64,000 bases of DNA, from NCBI RefSeq assembly GCF_018390645.1, contig NZ_JAHBGC010000004.1, forward strand, positions 196,994 through 260,993. Direction: 5' to 3'. The position numbers and the translations under genes were made by a program. Shown here piece by piece: positions 34,063 to 42,474 of this stretch (positions are counted from its first letter, which is position 1; every line of letters begins with the position of its first letter). The DNA is from Ancylobacter dichloromethanicus. Its GTDB lineage: Bacteria; Pseudomonadota; Alphaproteobacteria; Rhizobiales; Xanthobacteraceae. Below the pieces are notes generated by a model. That model ran no database searches, was not told the origin of the DNA, and was given only the letters and a program-made list of their open reading frames with translations.

Positions 34063-35034
34063 TCAGAGGATGCCGTTCGCCTGCATGAAGGCGCGATAGT
34101 CCTTCAACTCCGCGTCGAACGACTTCTTCAGCTTGGCCTCGTCCGCCTCGAAGGCCTTTTCGACATGCGGGCTGTTCTTCAGATACTCGGCATATTCGGG
34201 ACCGTTGACGACCTTGGCGAACGCCTCGCGCAGCTTGGCCTTCACCTCCGGCGGCGTGCCCTTCTTGACGAAGATCCCCTGCCACTGGTGGGAGATCGGG
34301 TAGACGTAGCCCAGTTCGGTGATCGTGGGCACGTCGGGGAAGGCGGGCGAGCGGTCCTCGCTGAGGATCACCAGCGCCCGCAGCTTGCCGGACTGCACAT
34401 GCGGCTGGATCTGGCCGATCGAACCGAGGGCGACCGGCACGTGGTGGCCCAGCAGGTCGCGAATGGCGTCGCCGGAGCCTTCATAGGGAATGTGGACGAC
34501 CTCCGCCCCGGCCGCCTTGAACGCCGAGATGACGTGCTTGTGGTGGATCGAGCCGATCTTGTTGCCGGCCACCGCGATGGTGCCGGGCTTCAGCTTGGCG
34601 GCGGTGACGACATCCTGGAAGGTCTTGAACGGGCTGTCCGACTGGGTGGCCAGCGCGTAGACGAATTTCTCCACCTTCACCAGGAACTCGAAATCGTCCG
34701 GCTTGGCGGTGAAGGTCGGCAGGTTCATGTAGCCGCTCCAGCTCGCATTGGCATGGAGCAGCGTGTAGCCATCGGCGGGCCGTTGCTGGACATAGACGGC
34801 GGCCTCGTTGCCCGAGCCGCCGCCCTTGTAGTTCACGTTCACCGGCTTGCCCAATATGTCGGGCTTCGCCAGCACCTGCGCCATGAGCTGGCACCACTGC
34901 GCCGCCGTGGAACCGGGCGAGGTGGAACAGACGAGTTCGATCGGCTTGGTCGGGTAGGCGGTCTCCGCCTGCGCGGAAGGCAGCATCCCGAGCGATACGG
35001 CGGCGGCAAAAAGGCCGGCGGCAAGTTTCATCAT
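34063..35034 (-). CDS. TTT transporter substrate-binding protein (Bug/TctC), system 3
   Basis: 323 residues; signal peptide ending AQA (about 23). The Bug N-lobe is atypical: TAYPTKPIELVCSTSPGSTAAQWCQLMAQVL, where the usual PFxPGGxxD reads STSPGSTAAQW. The Asp or Gly of the carboxylate clamp is therefore changed, suggesting a different ligand from systems 1 and 2. VHIPYEGSGDAIRDLLGHHV is the second clamp. RBS AGGAGGAACG precedes it. Confidence 0.9.
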   Translation of the reverse strand: MMKLAAGLFAAAVSLGMLPSAQAETAYPTKPIELVCSTSPGSTAAQWCQLMAQVLAKPDILGKPVNVNYKGGGSGNEAAVYVQQRPADGYTLLHANASWSGYMNLPTFTAKPDDFEFLVKVEKFVYALATQSDSPFKTFQDVVTAAKLKPGTIAVAGNKIGSIHHKHVISAFKAAGAEVVHIPYEGSGDAIRDLLGHHVPVALGSIGQIQPHVQSGKLRALVILSEDRSPAFPDVPTITELGYVYPISHQWQGIFVKKGTPPEVKAKLREAFAKVVNGPEYAEYLKNSPHVEKAFEADEAKLKKSFDAELKDYRAFMQANGIL

Positions 35035-35134
35035 CTGGCGTTCCTCCTAAGCGTTGTCGGCGGCGCCGTTTCTTGGGGCGCTCACCGATCCGTTCCGCGC
35101 TTGTGCGCGTGAACGTCGGCGGGTTCGATGAAGC

Positions 35135-35608
35135 TCAGTCCTCGTTCTTCGGGGCGAAACCCTCGTCGTAATGCGGGCCGGACATGGTGCCGTCCGCCGC
35201 CTTGCCGACGATGCCGTGCGACAGGTCCTTGGCGACGAAGAACACCACGTCCTCGTCCGGCAGCGCCACCGTGGCGTGGATCTTGTTGGCGGGAAAATAG
35301 AGAAGGGTGCCGGGACCGACGATGCGCTCCTCCTGTCCCTCGATATAGACGCGCAGCTTGCCCTTGATCACATAGTTCCACTGCTCGTTGGGGTGCGAGT
35401 GCGGCCGCGCGCCGGTGCCCCGCGCCTTGTTCATCAGGCCGATCTGCATGCGCTCGCCTTCCACCACCGGCCCGAAGGCGGTGGAGTAGCCGGTGCCGGC
35501 GTCCAGACCGGCGAGTTCGGCCAGCTGGAAAATGTATTCCCCGTCGCCGGCCTTGACGGCGCCGGCATTCCTGGTGGCGGCCGGCTTGTTCTCGGTCTGC
35601 GTCGACAT
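35135..35608 (-). CDS. Single-domain cupin protein, first gene of TTT3 operon
   Basis: 157 residues. Cupin motif 1 PHSHPNEQWNYVIKGKLRVYIEG (H-x-H, E) and motif 2 FPANKIHATVALPDEDVVFFVAKD (H) are intact. ATG 35608 has AGGGAGA upstream. It precedes tctC by 100 bp and is transcribed from a set A promoter. Possibly a small oxygenase, isomerase or sensor acting on the imported acid; the reaction is not identifiable. Confidence 0.85.
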   Translation of the reverse strand: MSTQTENKPAATRNAGAVKAGDGEYIFQLAELAGLDAGTGYSTAFGPVVEGERMQIGLMNKARGTGARPHSHPNEQWNYVIKGKLRVYIEGQEERIVGPGTLLYFPANKIHATVALPDEDVVFFVAKDLSHGIVGKAADGTMSGPHYDEGFAPKNED

Positions 35609-35772
35609 CGGCTTTTCTCCCTGGCAGGCATTTGTTGAATTTCCGGACATCTGGCCCGTGGCCGGCGGGCATTCGCTTTTGTCCAGCACGCGGAATCGGC
35701 GCCCCTGCGGAGGACCGCACGCCCGGTGAACGGGCGCGTCGCCATTCTCGGACCCGATGTATCTCAATTCCA

Positions 35773-35802
35773 AGAATGTTCGAACATTCGTGGCGATGTC
35801 AA
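35773..35802 (-). promoter_or_regulatory. Set A promoter-operator of the cupin-TTT3 operon
   Basis: On the minus strand TTGACA (35802-35797), an 18-bp spacer and CATTCT (35778-35773). The perfect 16-bp palindrome GAATGTTCGAACATTC (35774-35789) fills the spacer and -10. Related dyads lie nearby: ATGTC-G-GACAT at 35816-35826 and a decayed AATTTCCGGACAT at 35638-35650. The layout matches the promoter at 53943. No gene is supported in 35609-35953. Confidence 0.72.
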
Positions 35803-35953
35803 TGCGGATAGCCGGATGTCGGACATATTTGTCTGGACAATATGGTTGTCCCACGGCTCCCTTAGCGGCAGCCGGCCCCCACGCCGCGTGCCCGCCCGAT
35901 ACCCCCCGGCCTGCCGCTGCACGCAAACACCGGTCCCTGCCCACCCCCCGCTC

Positions 35954-36679
35954 CTACTGGGCCGTCCAGCCGCCATCGACGCGCAGGCTGTCGCCGGTGA
36001 TGAAACGGGCAGCCGGCGACGCCAGGAAGACGATGGCGTGGGCGATATCGCAGGGCTCCGGCAGGGCCTTCATCGGCACCATGCCGTAGACGAAGTCCCT
36101 GAACGCGGGATCGGCGAACATGCCCTCCGTCATGGGCGTGACGACGAAGGTCGGCGCGACCGAGACCACCCTTATGCCGGAAGGTGCAAGCTCCACCGCC
36201 ATGGCCCGGGTCAGCCCCTCCACCGCGTGCTTGGTCATGCAGTAGACCGTCCGCCGGGGCGAGCCGACATGACCCATCTGCGACGACATGTTGATGATGA
36301 CGCCGCCCGCGCGCATGGCGCGGGTCGCCGCGCGGGCCACCTGGTAGACCGAGCGGATATTCAGGTCGATCATCCAGTCGAGGGTGTCGTCGTCGACATC
36401 GACCATCATCTTCGGGCGATTGCCGCCGGCATTGTTGACCAGAATGTCGAGCCGGGGCATCGCCTCGATCTGCCGGTGAAACGCCGGGTCGCGCACATCG
36501 GCGACCAGCGGCGTCACCCGGCCCTGCGCCTCGGCGGCAAGGCTTTCCAGATCGTCCCGCGTCCGTGCCACGGCGACGACCTCGGCGCCCGCCTCGCCCA
36601 GCGCGCGGGCCGCGGCGCGGCCGATGCCGCGCCCGGCGCCGGTCACCAGTGCGATCTGGCCGTCAAGCGGAAGGGCCAT
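35954..36679 (-). CDS. Short-chain dehydrogenase/reductase (SDR) 1
   Basis: 241 residues, classical SDR. Cofactor motif ALVTGAGRGIGRAAA, LVNNAGG, catalytic Ser in INMSSQMG, YCMTK (Y-x3-K) and PTFVVTPMTEGM. It is the last gene of a four-gene operon starting at 38835; its ATG overlaps the stop of the HbpS-like gene. It probably oxidises a hydroxylated intermediate made by the upstream dehydrogenase and hydrolase. Confidence 0.92.
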   Translation of the reverse strand: MALPLDGQIALVTGAGRGIGRAAARALGEAGAEVVAVARTRDDLESLAAEAQGRVTPLVADVRDPAFHRQIEAMPRLDILVNNAGGNRPKMMVDVDDDTLDWMIDLNIRSVYQVARAATRAMRAGGVIINMSSQMGHVGSPRRTVYCMTKHAVEGLTRAMAVELAPSGIRVVSVAPTFVVTPMTEGMFADPAFRDFVYGMVPMKALPEPCDIAHAIVFLASPAARFITGDSLRVDGGWTAQ

Positions 36680-37116
36680 CAGCGCTCCTCGACATCGGCG
36701 GCGAGCCCGGCGGCCGCCACGCCGGCGACGGCGCAGGTCTCGTCGACATCCGAGGTGTCGCCGCTGACCCCGACCGCGCCGATGATGCGCCCATGATCGT
36801 CCTTGACCAGCACGCCGCCCGGCACCGGTACCATCCGCCCGTCCGTGGCGGCGGCGAGGGCGGTGAAGAACCCGCCGAACTTGGCCGCCCGCGCCGCCAG
36901 CCCGCGGCTGGAGATGCCCATGCCGAGCGCGCCCCAGGCCTTGCCGAAGGCGATCTCGAAGCGGGCGATGCCGCTGCCGTCCTCGCGCAGCGCCGCCTTG
37001 ATGTGGCCGCCGGCATCGAGCACGACGACGGTCAGCGGCTGGGCGCCGGAGCCGCGTGCCGTCTCGAGCGTGACGGTCGCGATGGTGCTGGCCTGCGCCA
37101 GTGTCAGGTCGGTCAT
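36679..37116 (-). CDS. GlcG/HbpS-domain (DUF336) protein
   Basis: 145 residues of the GlcG/HbpS family: PLTVVVLDAGGHIKAALREDGSGIARFEIAFGKAWGALGMGISSR and PVPGGVLVKDDHGRIIGAVGVSGDTSDVDETCAVAGV. Family members bind haem or small cofactors, or occur as accessory proteins in catabolic operons. It lies 4 bp after the hydroxyacid dehydrogenase gene and overlaps the SDR gene. Function unknown. Confidence 0.87.
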   Translation of the reverse strand: MTDLTLAQASTIATVTLETARGSGAQPLTVVVLDAGGHIKAALREDGSGIARFEIAFGKAWGALGMGISSRGLAARAAKFGGFFTALAAATDGRMVPVPGGVLVKDDHGRIIGAVGVSGDTSDVDETCAVAGVAAAGLAADVEER

Positions 37117-37120
37117 TGGC

Positions 37121-38023
37121 TCACACCTCCTTCGGCGTCGTCATGCCCCGCAGCACGGCGAACAGCGAGGCCGTGTCCTGCTTGCCCCGCCCTTCCGCCA
37201 GCGCGGCGAAATAGAACGGCAGCGAGGCCGCCATCAGCGGCGTCGGGCTGCGCATGTCGCGGGCGAAGTCGATGATGAGTTCGAGATCCTTGACATAGAT
37301 ATCGTGCTTCATCGTCGCCGGCTCGTAACGGCCTTCGATCATCAGCGGGGCGCGCACCTCGAACATGCGCGAATTGCCGGCGCCCGAGCGGATGGCGTCG
37401 AACACCATGTCGAGGTCCAGCCCCGCGCGCTCGGCCAGCAGCAGCGCCTCGGCGGTGGACAGGTTGTGGATCGTGACCAGCAGGTTGGCGATGTATTTGA
37501 GCTTCATGCCGGTGCCGAACGCGCCGACATAGCGGGTGTCGCGGGCAAAGCCGGCGAAGGCCCGTTCGACCTTGCGGAAGGCCGCCTCGTCGCCGCTGGC
37601 ATAGACGGCGAGATCGCGCGCGGCGGCCTGCGCGCCGGTGCCGCTGACCGGGCAGTCCAGCACCTTGACGTCGACGGCGGCGAGCGCAGTGCGGCAGGCT
37701 TCCTTCGCCTCCAGCGGCAGGGTGCCCATTTCGCACACCACCGAGCCGGGCCGGGCGCTCTCGACCAGCGCGCCGGTCACAGCCTGCAGCGCCTTCACCG
37801 AAGGCAGCGCCAGCAGAACGATGTCGGCTGCCCGCGCCACCTCTTCCGGCGTCGCGGCGACGGTGCCGCCCGCCGCCGCGAGGTCGTCGAGCGCGCCCTG
37901 GGCGACATCGGTGCCCACGACCGTGAAGCCGGCGTCGATCAGGTTTTGCGCGTAGGCCGAACCCATAATGCCGAGCCCGATGATGCCGACGGCCGACCCC
38001 GCGCTCGCATCCTTGTCCGTCAT
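37121..38023 (-). CDS. 3-hydroxyisobutyrate dehydrogenase-family oxidoreductase
   Basis: 300 residues. Dinucleotide motif VGIIGLGIMGSAYAQNL (about 12-28), substrate segment DCPVSGTGAQAAARDLAVYASGD and the catalytic-lysine segment GTGMKLKYIANLLVTIHNLSTAEALLLAERAGLD are all present. It oxidises a beta-hydroxy acid (3-hydroxyisobutyrate, tartronate semialdehyde or a similar compound). It overlaps the upstream hydrolase gene by ATGA. RBS AGGAG. Confidence 0.91.
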   Translation of the reverse strand: MTDKDASAGSAVGIIGLGIMGSAYAQNLIDAGFTVVGTDVAQGALDDLAAAGGTVAATPEEVARAADIVLLALPSVKALQAVTGALVESARPGSVVCEMGTLPLEAKEACRTALAAVDVKVLDCPVSGTGAQAAARDLAVYASGDEAAFRKVERAFAGFARDTRYVGAFGTGMKLKYIANLLVTIHNLSTAEALLLAERAGLDLDMVFDAIRSGAGNSRMFEVRAPLMIEGRYEPATMKHDIYVKDLELIIDFARDMRSPTPLMAASLPFYFAALAEGRGKQDTASLFAVLRGMTTPKEV

Positions 38024-38835
38024 CGTGCTCGCTCCTGATTGGGTGTGTGGGTGAGGAAACCGGCGATCGCGGCGTTGAAGCCGGCAGCATCCTCCATATT
38101 GGCGATGTGCGCGACGCCCGGCAGCATTTCGAGCCGCGCGCCGGGAGTCGCGGCGGCCATGGCGCGCATCGCGTCGGGCGGCGCGCCCGTGTCCTCCGCC
38201 CCGACGATGTAGAGCGTGTCGATCTTCATCGCCGGCAGGCGGCGCAGATAATCGAGGCCCTTGAGCGCGTGCGCGCAGCCGACATAGCCCGCCGCCGAGG
38301 TGCCGAGCACCATGCGCGCGGCGCGCTCGGCCAGGTCGGGCCGGCGCGCGCGGCTGGCGGCGGTGAACCAGCGCTCCATGGTGCCGCCGAGCACGGCCTG
38401 CATGCCGTCGGCGGTGACGGCGGCGATGCGCTGGTTCCAGCCCTCGACGAAGGGCGGCGGCGCATCGGCGCGGGCATCGGCGCAGATCAGCCGGCCGACG
38501 CGCGCCGGATGCTCCAGCCCGAGGCCGAGCGCGGTCATGCCGCCGAGCGACAGGCCGAGAATGTCGGCCCGCTCGACGCCGAGATGGTCCATCACCGCCA
38601 CCATGTCGCCGACCAGCATGTCGAAGCTGTAGGCGCCGGGCGGCGCGCTGCTTCCGCCATGGCCACGCGTGTCGTAGCGCAGCACGCGGTGGGTGCGGGT
38701 GAGCGTCGCCATCTGGTCGTCCCACATGGTGAGATCGGCGGCGAGCGAATTGGACAGGACGATCCAGGGGAGGGTCTCCGCCCCGTCGACATGCACATTG
38801 AGTTCGGCGTCGCCGGAAGTGACCGTGATCTGCAT
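38020..38835 (-). CDS. Alpha/beta hydrolase, 3-oxoadipate enol-lactonase-like
   Basis: 271 residues resembling PcaD-type enol-lactonases: VLSNSLAADLTMWDDQMATLTRTHRVLRYDTRGHGGSSAP, nucleophile elbow GLSLGGM (Ser), acid in VGAEDTGAPP and His in LPGVAHIANMEDAAGFN, so the catalytic triad is intact. ATG 38835 has GGGAG upstream; an in-frame GTG at 38925 would add 30 low-complexity residues, though it lies nearer the promoter block at 38953. It heads the operon hydrolase - dehydrogenase - HbpS - SDR. Confidence 0.88.
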   Translation of the reverse strand: MQITVTSGDAELNVHVDGAETLPWIVLSNSLAADLTMWDDQMATLTRTHRVLRYDTRGHGGSSAPPGAYSFDMLVGDMVAVMDHLGVERADILGLSLGGMTALGLGLEHPARVGRLICADARADAPPPFVEGWNQRIAAVTADGMQAVLGGTMERWFTAASRARRPDLAERAARMVLGTSAAGYVGCAHALKGLDYLRRLPAMKIDTLYIVGAEDTGAPPDAMRAMAAATPGARLEMLPGVAHIANMEDAAGFNAAIAGFLTHTPNQERAR

Positions 38836-38952
38836 GTCTCCCGCCTGGCTGCTGTTGCGGCGATGAAGAGCGCGCCCTCGCGTGTCGCCCGGGACATCGG
38901 AGGGGCGGATCTTCGTCGCCGGCACGTCGCGAACGGAACCATTCGCGGCGAA

Positions 38953-38997
38953 ACGCTAGCCACGCGCCAAAATCAAACGAAACGATAAAAACTAATC
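38953..38997 (-). promoter_or_regulatory. Set C promoter block of the enol-lactonase-like operon
   Basis: Ungapped match, 37/45, to 15296-15340. It contains ATC-N9-GAT (38972-38986) with the shared segment GAAACGATAA, and ACGCTAGC at its gene-proximal end. It indicates that this operon and the LLM monooxygenase operon answer to the same regulator, probably LysR type. Confidence 0.65.
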
Positions 38998-39177
38998 TTT
39001 GCCATCATGAAAGATGATGGCGCCCGCTGAGCGTCGGCTGTAGCGCGGCAATGCCCGACCCGGTCGCAGGCGCGCGAGGCGTCGCTGTAATGGTTTGATT
39101 TAACGTCATTTTATCAGCGAAGGGCCGGCCCTGACCGGTCCGATGGCGCTGATTTGGTCGGTCCGCCGGTGATCCGA

Positions 39178-39219
39178 TTGACAAGCCGCAAAACCTCGTA
39201 AATATTTATCAACTGATAA
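39178..39219 (+). promoter_or_regulatory. Set B promoter-operator of the cyclase operon
   Basis: TTGACA (39178-39183), 17-bp spacer, AATATT (39201-39206), then TTATC-AACT-GATAA (39206-39219, extendable to 7-bp arms 39205-39220). The leader to the start codon at 39485 is about 265 bp and holds no convincing gene. The wider gap 38998-39177 has an AT-rich patch near 39090-39116 but no gene. Confidence 0.75.
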
Positions 39220-39484
39220 ACAACTCGTCGTTCAAGACGGGGCGGCGGCCGGAAAAGGCTGCCATGGGAGAGACGCCAGTGAACACCGCTCCGTTCGCCC
39301 TTGCGCGATCCGGATCGGCCGTGCCGGACGCGAAAGCGGCCCCGCCGGCGGATCGGGCCGTCCAACGATCGGCCCGATCCGGCACCGGCCGCGCGGCTCT
39401 TCCCACCGTTCCTCACCGCATCCCGCCCCGGCATCGGCGCCGGCGATGTGGCGCGGCTGTCAATCGAAAACGCGGAAAGAGCCC

Positions 39485-40438
39485 ATGGATATCAAGGTCG
39501 GAAAAGCTGCCATCGCCGAAGCCTCCAAGGCGCTGTCCAATTGGGGACGCTGGGGCAAGGACGACCATAGCGGCACCCTCAATCACGTCACGCCGCAGCA
39601 CATCGTCGAGGCGGCCGCGCTCATCAAGACCGGCAGGGTGTTCGCGCTCGGCATCCCGCTCGACCGCGACGGCCCGCAGAACGGCCTGTTCGGCGGCCGC
39701 TTCAACCCGATCCACCAGATGCTCGCCACCGGCACCGACGCCGTCGCCGGCCAGCAGGACTGGAACAATATCCGCTACGCCGACGACACGCTCAATCTCT
39801 GCGTCCAGGGCGCCACGCACTGGGACGCGCTCGGCCACATCTTCTACGAGGACTCGGCCTATAATGGCCACGACGCCAAGCTGATCGACTCGCGCGGGCT
39901 CAGCGTGCTCGGCATCGAGCATTCCAAGTCGAAGATGAACGGGCGCGGCGTGCTGCTCGACATCGCCCGGCATCGCGGCGTCGACTGGCTGCAGGACGGC
40001 GAGGCCATCTCCAATGACGAGCTCGACGCCTGCGCCAGGGCGCAGGGCGTGGAGATCCGCCGCGCCGATTTCGTCATCATCCGCACCGGCCAGATGGAAC
40101 GCTGCCTGAAGGAAGGCGCCTGGGGCGGCTATGCCGGCGGCGACGCGCCGGGCGTGAAGTTCGAGAACTGCTACTGGTGCCAGGAGAAGGAGATCGCCGC
40201 GATCTGCTCCGACACCTGGGGCGTCGAGGTGCGGCCGAACGAGACCACCGAGGCCAACCAGCCCTGGCACTGGGTCGTCATCCCCGCCATGGGCCTGTGC
40301 ATGGGCGAGATCTTCTACGTCAAGGAACTCGCCGAGGACTGCGCGCGGGACGGCGTCTACGAGTTCTTCTTCTGCGGCCCGCCGCTGATCATCACCGGCG
40401 GCACCGGCTCGCCGATCAATCCGCAGGCGATCAAGTAA
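39485..40438 (+). CDS. Cyclase-family (kynurenine-formamidase-like) hydrolase
   Basis: 317 residues of the PF04199 cyclase family. The metal motif is GATHWDALGH with H112, D114 and H118. The N-terminus SNWGRWGKDDHSGTLNHVTPQHIVEAA is characteristic of the long bacterial branch. Family reactions hydrolyse or cyclise amide or carboxylate groups; known members open formamides or isatin. It heads a four-gene operon under a set B promoter. The exact substrate is unknown. Confidence 0.87.
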   Translation: MDIKVGKAAIAEASKALSNWGRWGKDDHSGTLNHVTPQHIVEAAALIKTGRVFALGIPLDRDGPQNGLFGGRFNPIHQMLATGTDAVAGQQDWNNIRYADDTLNLCVQGATHWDALGHIFYEDSAYNGHDAKLIDSRGLSVLGIEHSKSKMNGRGVLLDIARHRGVDWLQDGEAISNDELDACARAQGVEIRRADFVIIRTGQMERCLKEGAWGGYAGGDAPGVKFENCYWCQEKEIAAICSDTWGVEVRPNETTEANQPWHWVVIPAMGLCMGEIFYVKELAEDCARDGVYEFFFCGPPLIITGGTGSPINPQAIK

Positions 40439-40503
40439 CTCCGAAGCTCGATATGGCGGCCTCGCGCCGCCATCCTTCCTGTCCATCGCCGCGGAGAAAA
40501 ACC

Positions 40504-41436
40504 ATGGCTGCCGCACGCAAGGTCATCGTCACCTGCGCCTGCACGGGCGCGATCCACACCCCGTCCATGTCGCCGCATCTGCCGGTGACGCCGGACGAGA
40601 TCATCGCCGATGCGCTCGGCGCCGCCGAGGCGGGCGCCGCCATCCTGCACCTGCACGCCCGCAACCCGGACACCGGCAAGCCGGACCAGACGCCGGAAGC
40701 GTTCGGGCGGTTCCTGCCGCAGCTCAAGCAACAGACCGATGCCGCCATCAACATCACCACCGGCGGCAGCCCCTATATGAAGGTGGAGGAGCGCGTGCTG
40801 CCGGCCGCCCACTTCAAGCCGGAAGTCGCCTCGCTCAATATGGGCTCGATCAATTTCGGCCTCTACCACCTGCTCGACCGCTACAAGGAGTTCAGGTTCG
40901 ACTGGGAGCGCCAGCATCTGGAAGCCACCCGCGACCTGGTGTTCCGCAACTCGTTCAAGGACATCGAGTACATACTCGAGACTTGCTACGACAATGGCAC
41001 GCGCTTCGAGTTCGAGTGCTACGACATCGCCCATCTCTACAATCTCAAGCACTTCCTCGACCGTGGCCTGGTGAAGCCGCCGCTGTTCGTGCAGTCGGTG
41101 TTCGGCATTCTCGGCGGCATCGGCACCCACCCGGAAGACATCATCCACATGAAGCGCACGGCCGACCGGCTGTTCGGCGACCAGTATCGCTGGTCGGTGC
41201 TCGGCGCCGGCGCCTCGCAGATGCGGATCGCTGCCATGGCGGCCTCGATGGGCGCCAATGTGCGCGTGGGACTGGAGGATTCGCTCTGGCTCGGCCCCGG
41301 CCAGCTCGCCACGTCGAGCGCCGACCAGGTGCGCAAGGCGCGCCAGATACTGGAAGGCATGGGGCTGGAACTGGCGACCCCGGACGAAGCGCGCGAGATC
41401 CTGCACCTCAAAGGTGCCGACAAGGTCGCTTTCTGA
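40504..41436 (+). CDS. Beta-keto acid cleavage enzyme (BKACE, DUF849)
   Basis: 310 residues. The Kce/BKACE family condenses a beta-keto acid with acetyl-CoA, giving acetoacetate and a new CoA ester. Zinc ligands appear in ILHLHARNP (H49, H51) and RVGLEDS (E258); TTGGSPYMKVEER and LNMGSINFG line the active site. It implies that the pathway makes a beta-keto acid. It follows the cyclase by 65 bp with CGGAGAAA as RBS. Confidence 0.92.
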   Translation: MAAARKVIVTCACTGAIHTPSMSPHLPVTPDEIIADALGAAEAGAAILHLHARNPDTGKPDQTPEAFGRFLPQLKQQTDAAINITTGGSPYMKVEERVLPAAHFKPEVASLNMGSINFGLYHLLDRYKEFRFDWERQHLEATRDLVFRNSFKDIEYILETCYDNGTRFEFECYDIAHLYNLKHFLDRGLVKPPLFVQSVFGILGGIGTHPEDIIHMKRTADRLFGDQYRWSVLGAGASQMRIAAMAASMGANVRVGLEDSLWLGPGQLATSSADQVRKARQILEGMGLELATPDEAREILHLKGADKVAF

Positions 41437-41462
41437 AGGCCGCGATTTCAAGGACAAACGCG

Positions 41463-42470
41463 ATGATCAGGGCCGCAATCATAGGCATGGGCCGTTGGGG
41501 CAGGACCCTGGTCGGCTCGGTGCAGGGCAAGAGCGACACCATCACCTTCACCGCCGGCGCCACCCGCACCCGCGCGGCGGCGGCCGACTATGCGTCCGGG
41601 CTCGGCATCGACCTCAGGGACAGCTATGAGGCGGTGCTGGCCGACCGCTCGATCGACGCCGTGGTGCTGGCGACGCCCCATCTCGACCATGCAAGGCAGG
41701 TCGCGATGGCGGCGCAGGCCGGCAAGCATGTCTTCGTCGAGAAGCCGTTCACCATGAGCCGGGCCAGCGCGGTCGCGGCGGTCGCGGCGGCGCGCGACGC
41801 CGGCATCACGCTCGGCCTCGGCCACAACCGGCGCTTCCACCCCAACATGGCGCGGCTGCGCGACATGGTGCGGCGGGGCGAACTCGGCACCGTGCTGCAT
41901 TGCGATGGCCTGATGAGCGCGCCCAGCGGGCTGTTCCTTCCCAAGGGCGTCTGGCGCACCGATCCCGAGCAGTCGCCGGCCGGCGGCATGACCGGGCTGG
42001 GCGTCCACATCGTCGATAGCATGATCGACCTGTTCGGCGAGATCGAGGCGGTGGCCTGCCAGAGCGTCCACCGCGCCGCGCCCTCCCGCCTGTCCGACAC
42101 CACCTCCGTGCTACTGCGCTTCGCGCAAGGCGGGACCGGCTCGCTGCTCGCCATGACCGCCACGGCGCCGGCCTATCGCTTCGCCGTCCATGGTTCCAAA
42201 GGGTGGGCCGAGATCACCTCGCCCTCGCTGGCGCATTTCGCCTTCCATCCCGCGCCCGATGCGCCCAACGCGGCAGCGCGGCCGCCCGTGACGCAGGAGG
42301 TCGAGAACGCCGACACCGTCCGTGCCGAGCTCGAATCGTTCGCGCAGGCGGCGGAAGGCGGCATGCCCTTTCCCATCCCCCACGACCAGATGATCCATGG
42401 CGTCGCCGTGCTGGAAGCCATCGTCGAAGCGGCGGGGCTGGATCGTTTCGTCACGGTGAACCGAGGTTGA
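41463..42470 (+). CDS. Gfo/Idh/MocA-family oxidoreductase 4
   Basis: 335 residues. It starts MIRAAIIGMGRWGRTLVGSVQ (Rossmann) and has HVFVEKPFTMSRA (about 90-100) and LGLGHNRRFHPNMARLRDMV. It resembles the protein at 22544 in its opening and length. It lies 26 bp after the BKACE gene and 4 bp before the SDR gene. Probably oxidises a hydroxy compound to the keto acid used by BKACE; this is inference. Confidence 0.9.
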   Translation: MIRAAIIGMGRWGRTLVGSVQGKSDTITFTAGATRTRAAAADYASGLGIDLRDSYEAVLADRSIDAVVLATPHLDHARQVAMAAQAGKHVFVEKPFTMSRASAVAAVAAARDAGITLGLGHNRRFHPNMARLRDMVRRGELGTVLHCDGLMSAPSGLFLPKGVWRTDPEQSPAGGMTGLGVHIVDSMIDLFGEIEAVACQSVHRAAPSRLSDTTSVLLRFAQGGTGSLLAMTATAPAYRFAVHGSKGWAEITSPSLAHFAFHPAPDAPNAAARPPVTQEVENADTVRAELESFAQAAEGGMPFPIPHDQMIHGVAVLEAIVEAAGLDRFVTVNRG

Positions 42471-42474
42471 ACCC

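Noticed and set aside
38836-38925. Extension of the enol-lactonase-like hydrolase to GTG 38925
   Set aside because: The added 30 residues are low complexity and outside the family start; ATG 38835 has a good ribosome site. The nearness of the promoter block leaves some doubt.
39264-39884. 206-codon plus-strand frame before and into the cyclase gene
   Set aside because: Arg/Ser/Thr-rich shadow frame; the cyclase frame starting at 39485 is the coding one, and the leader shows no independent gene.
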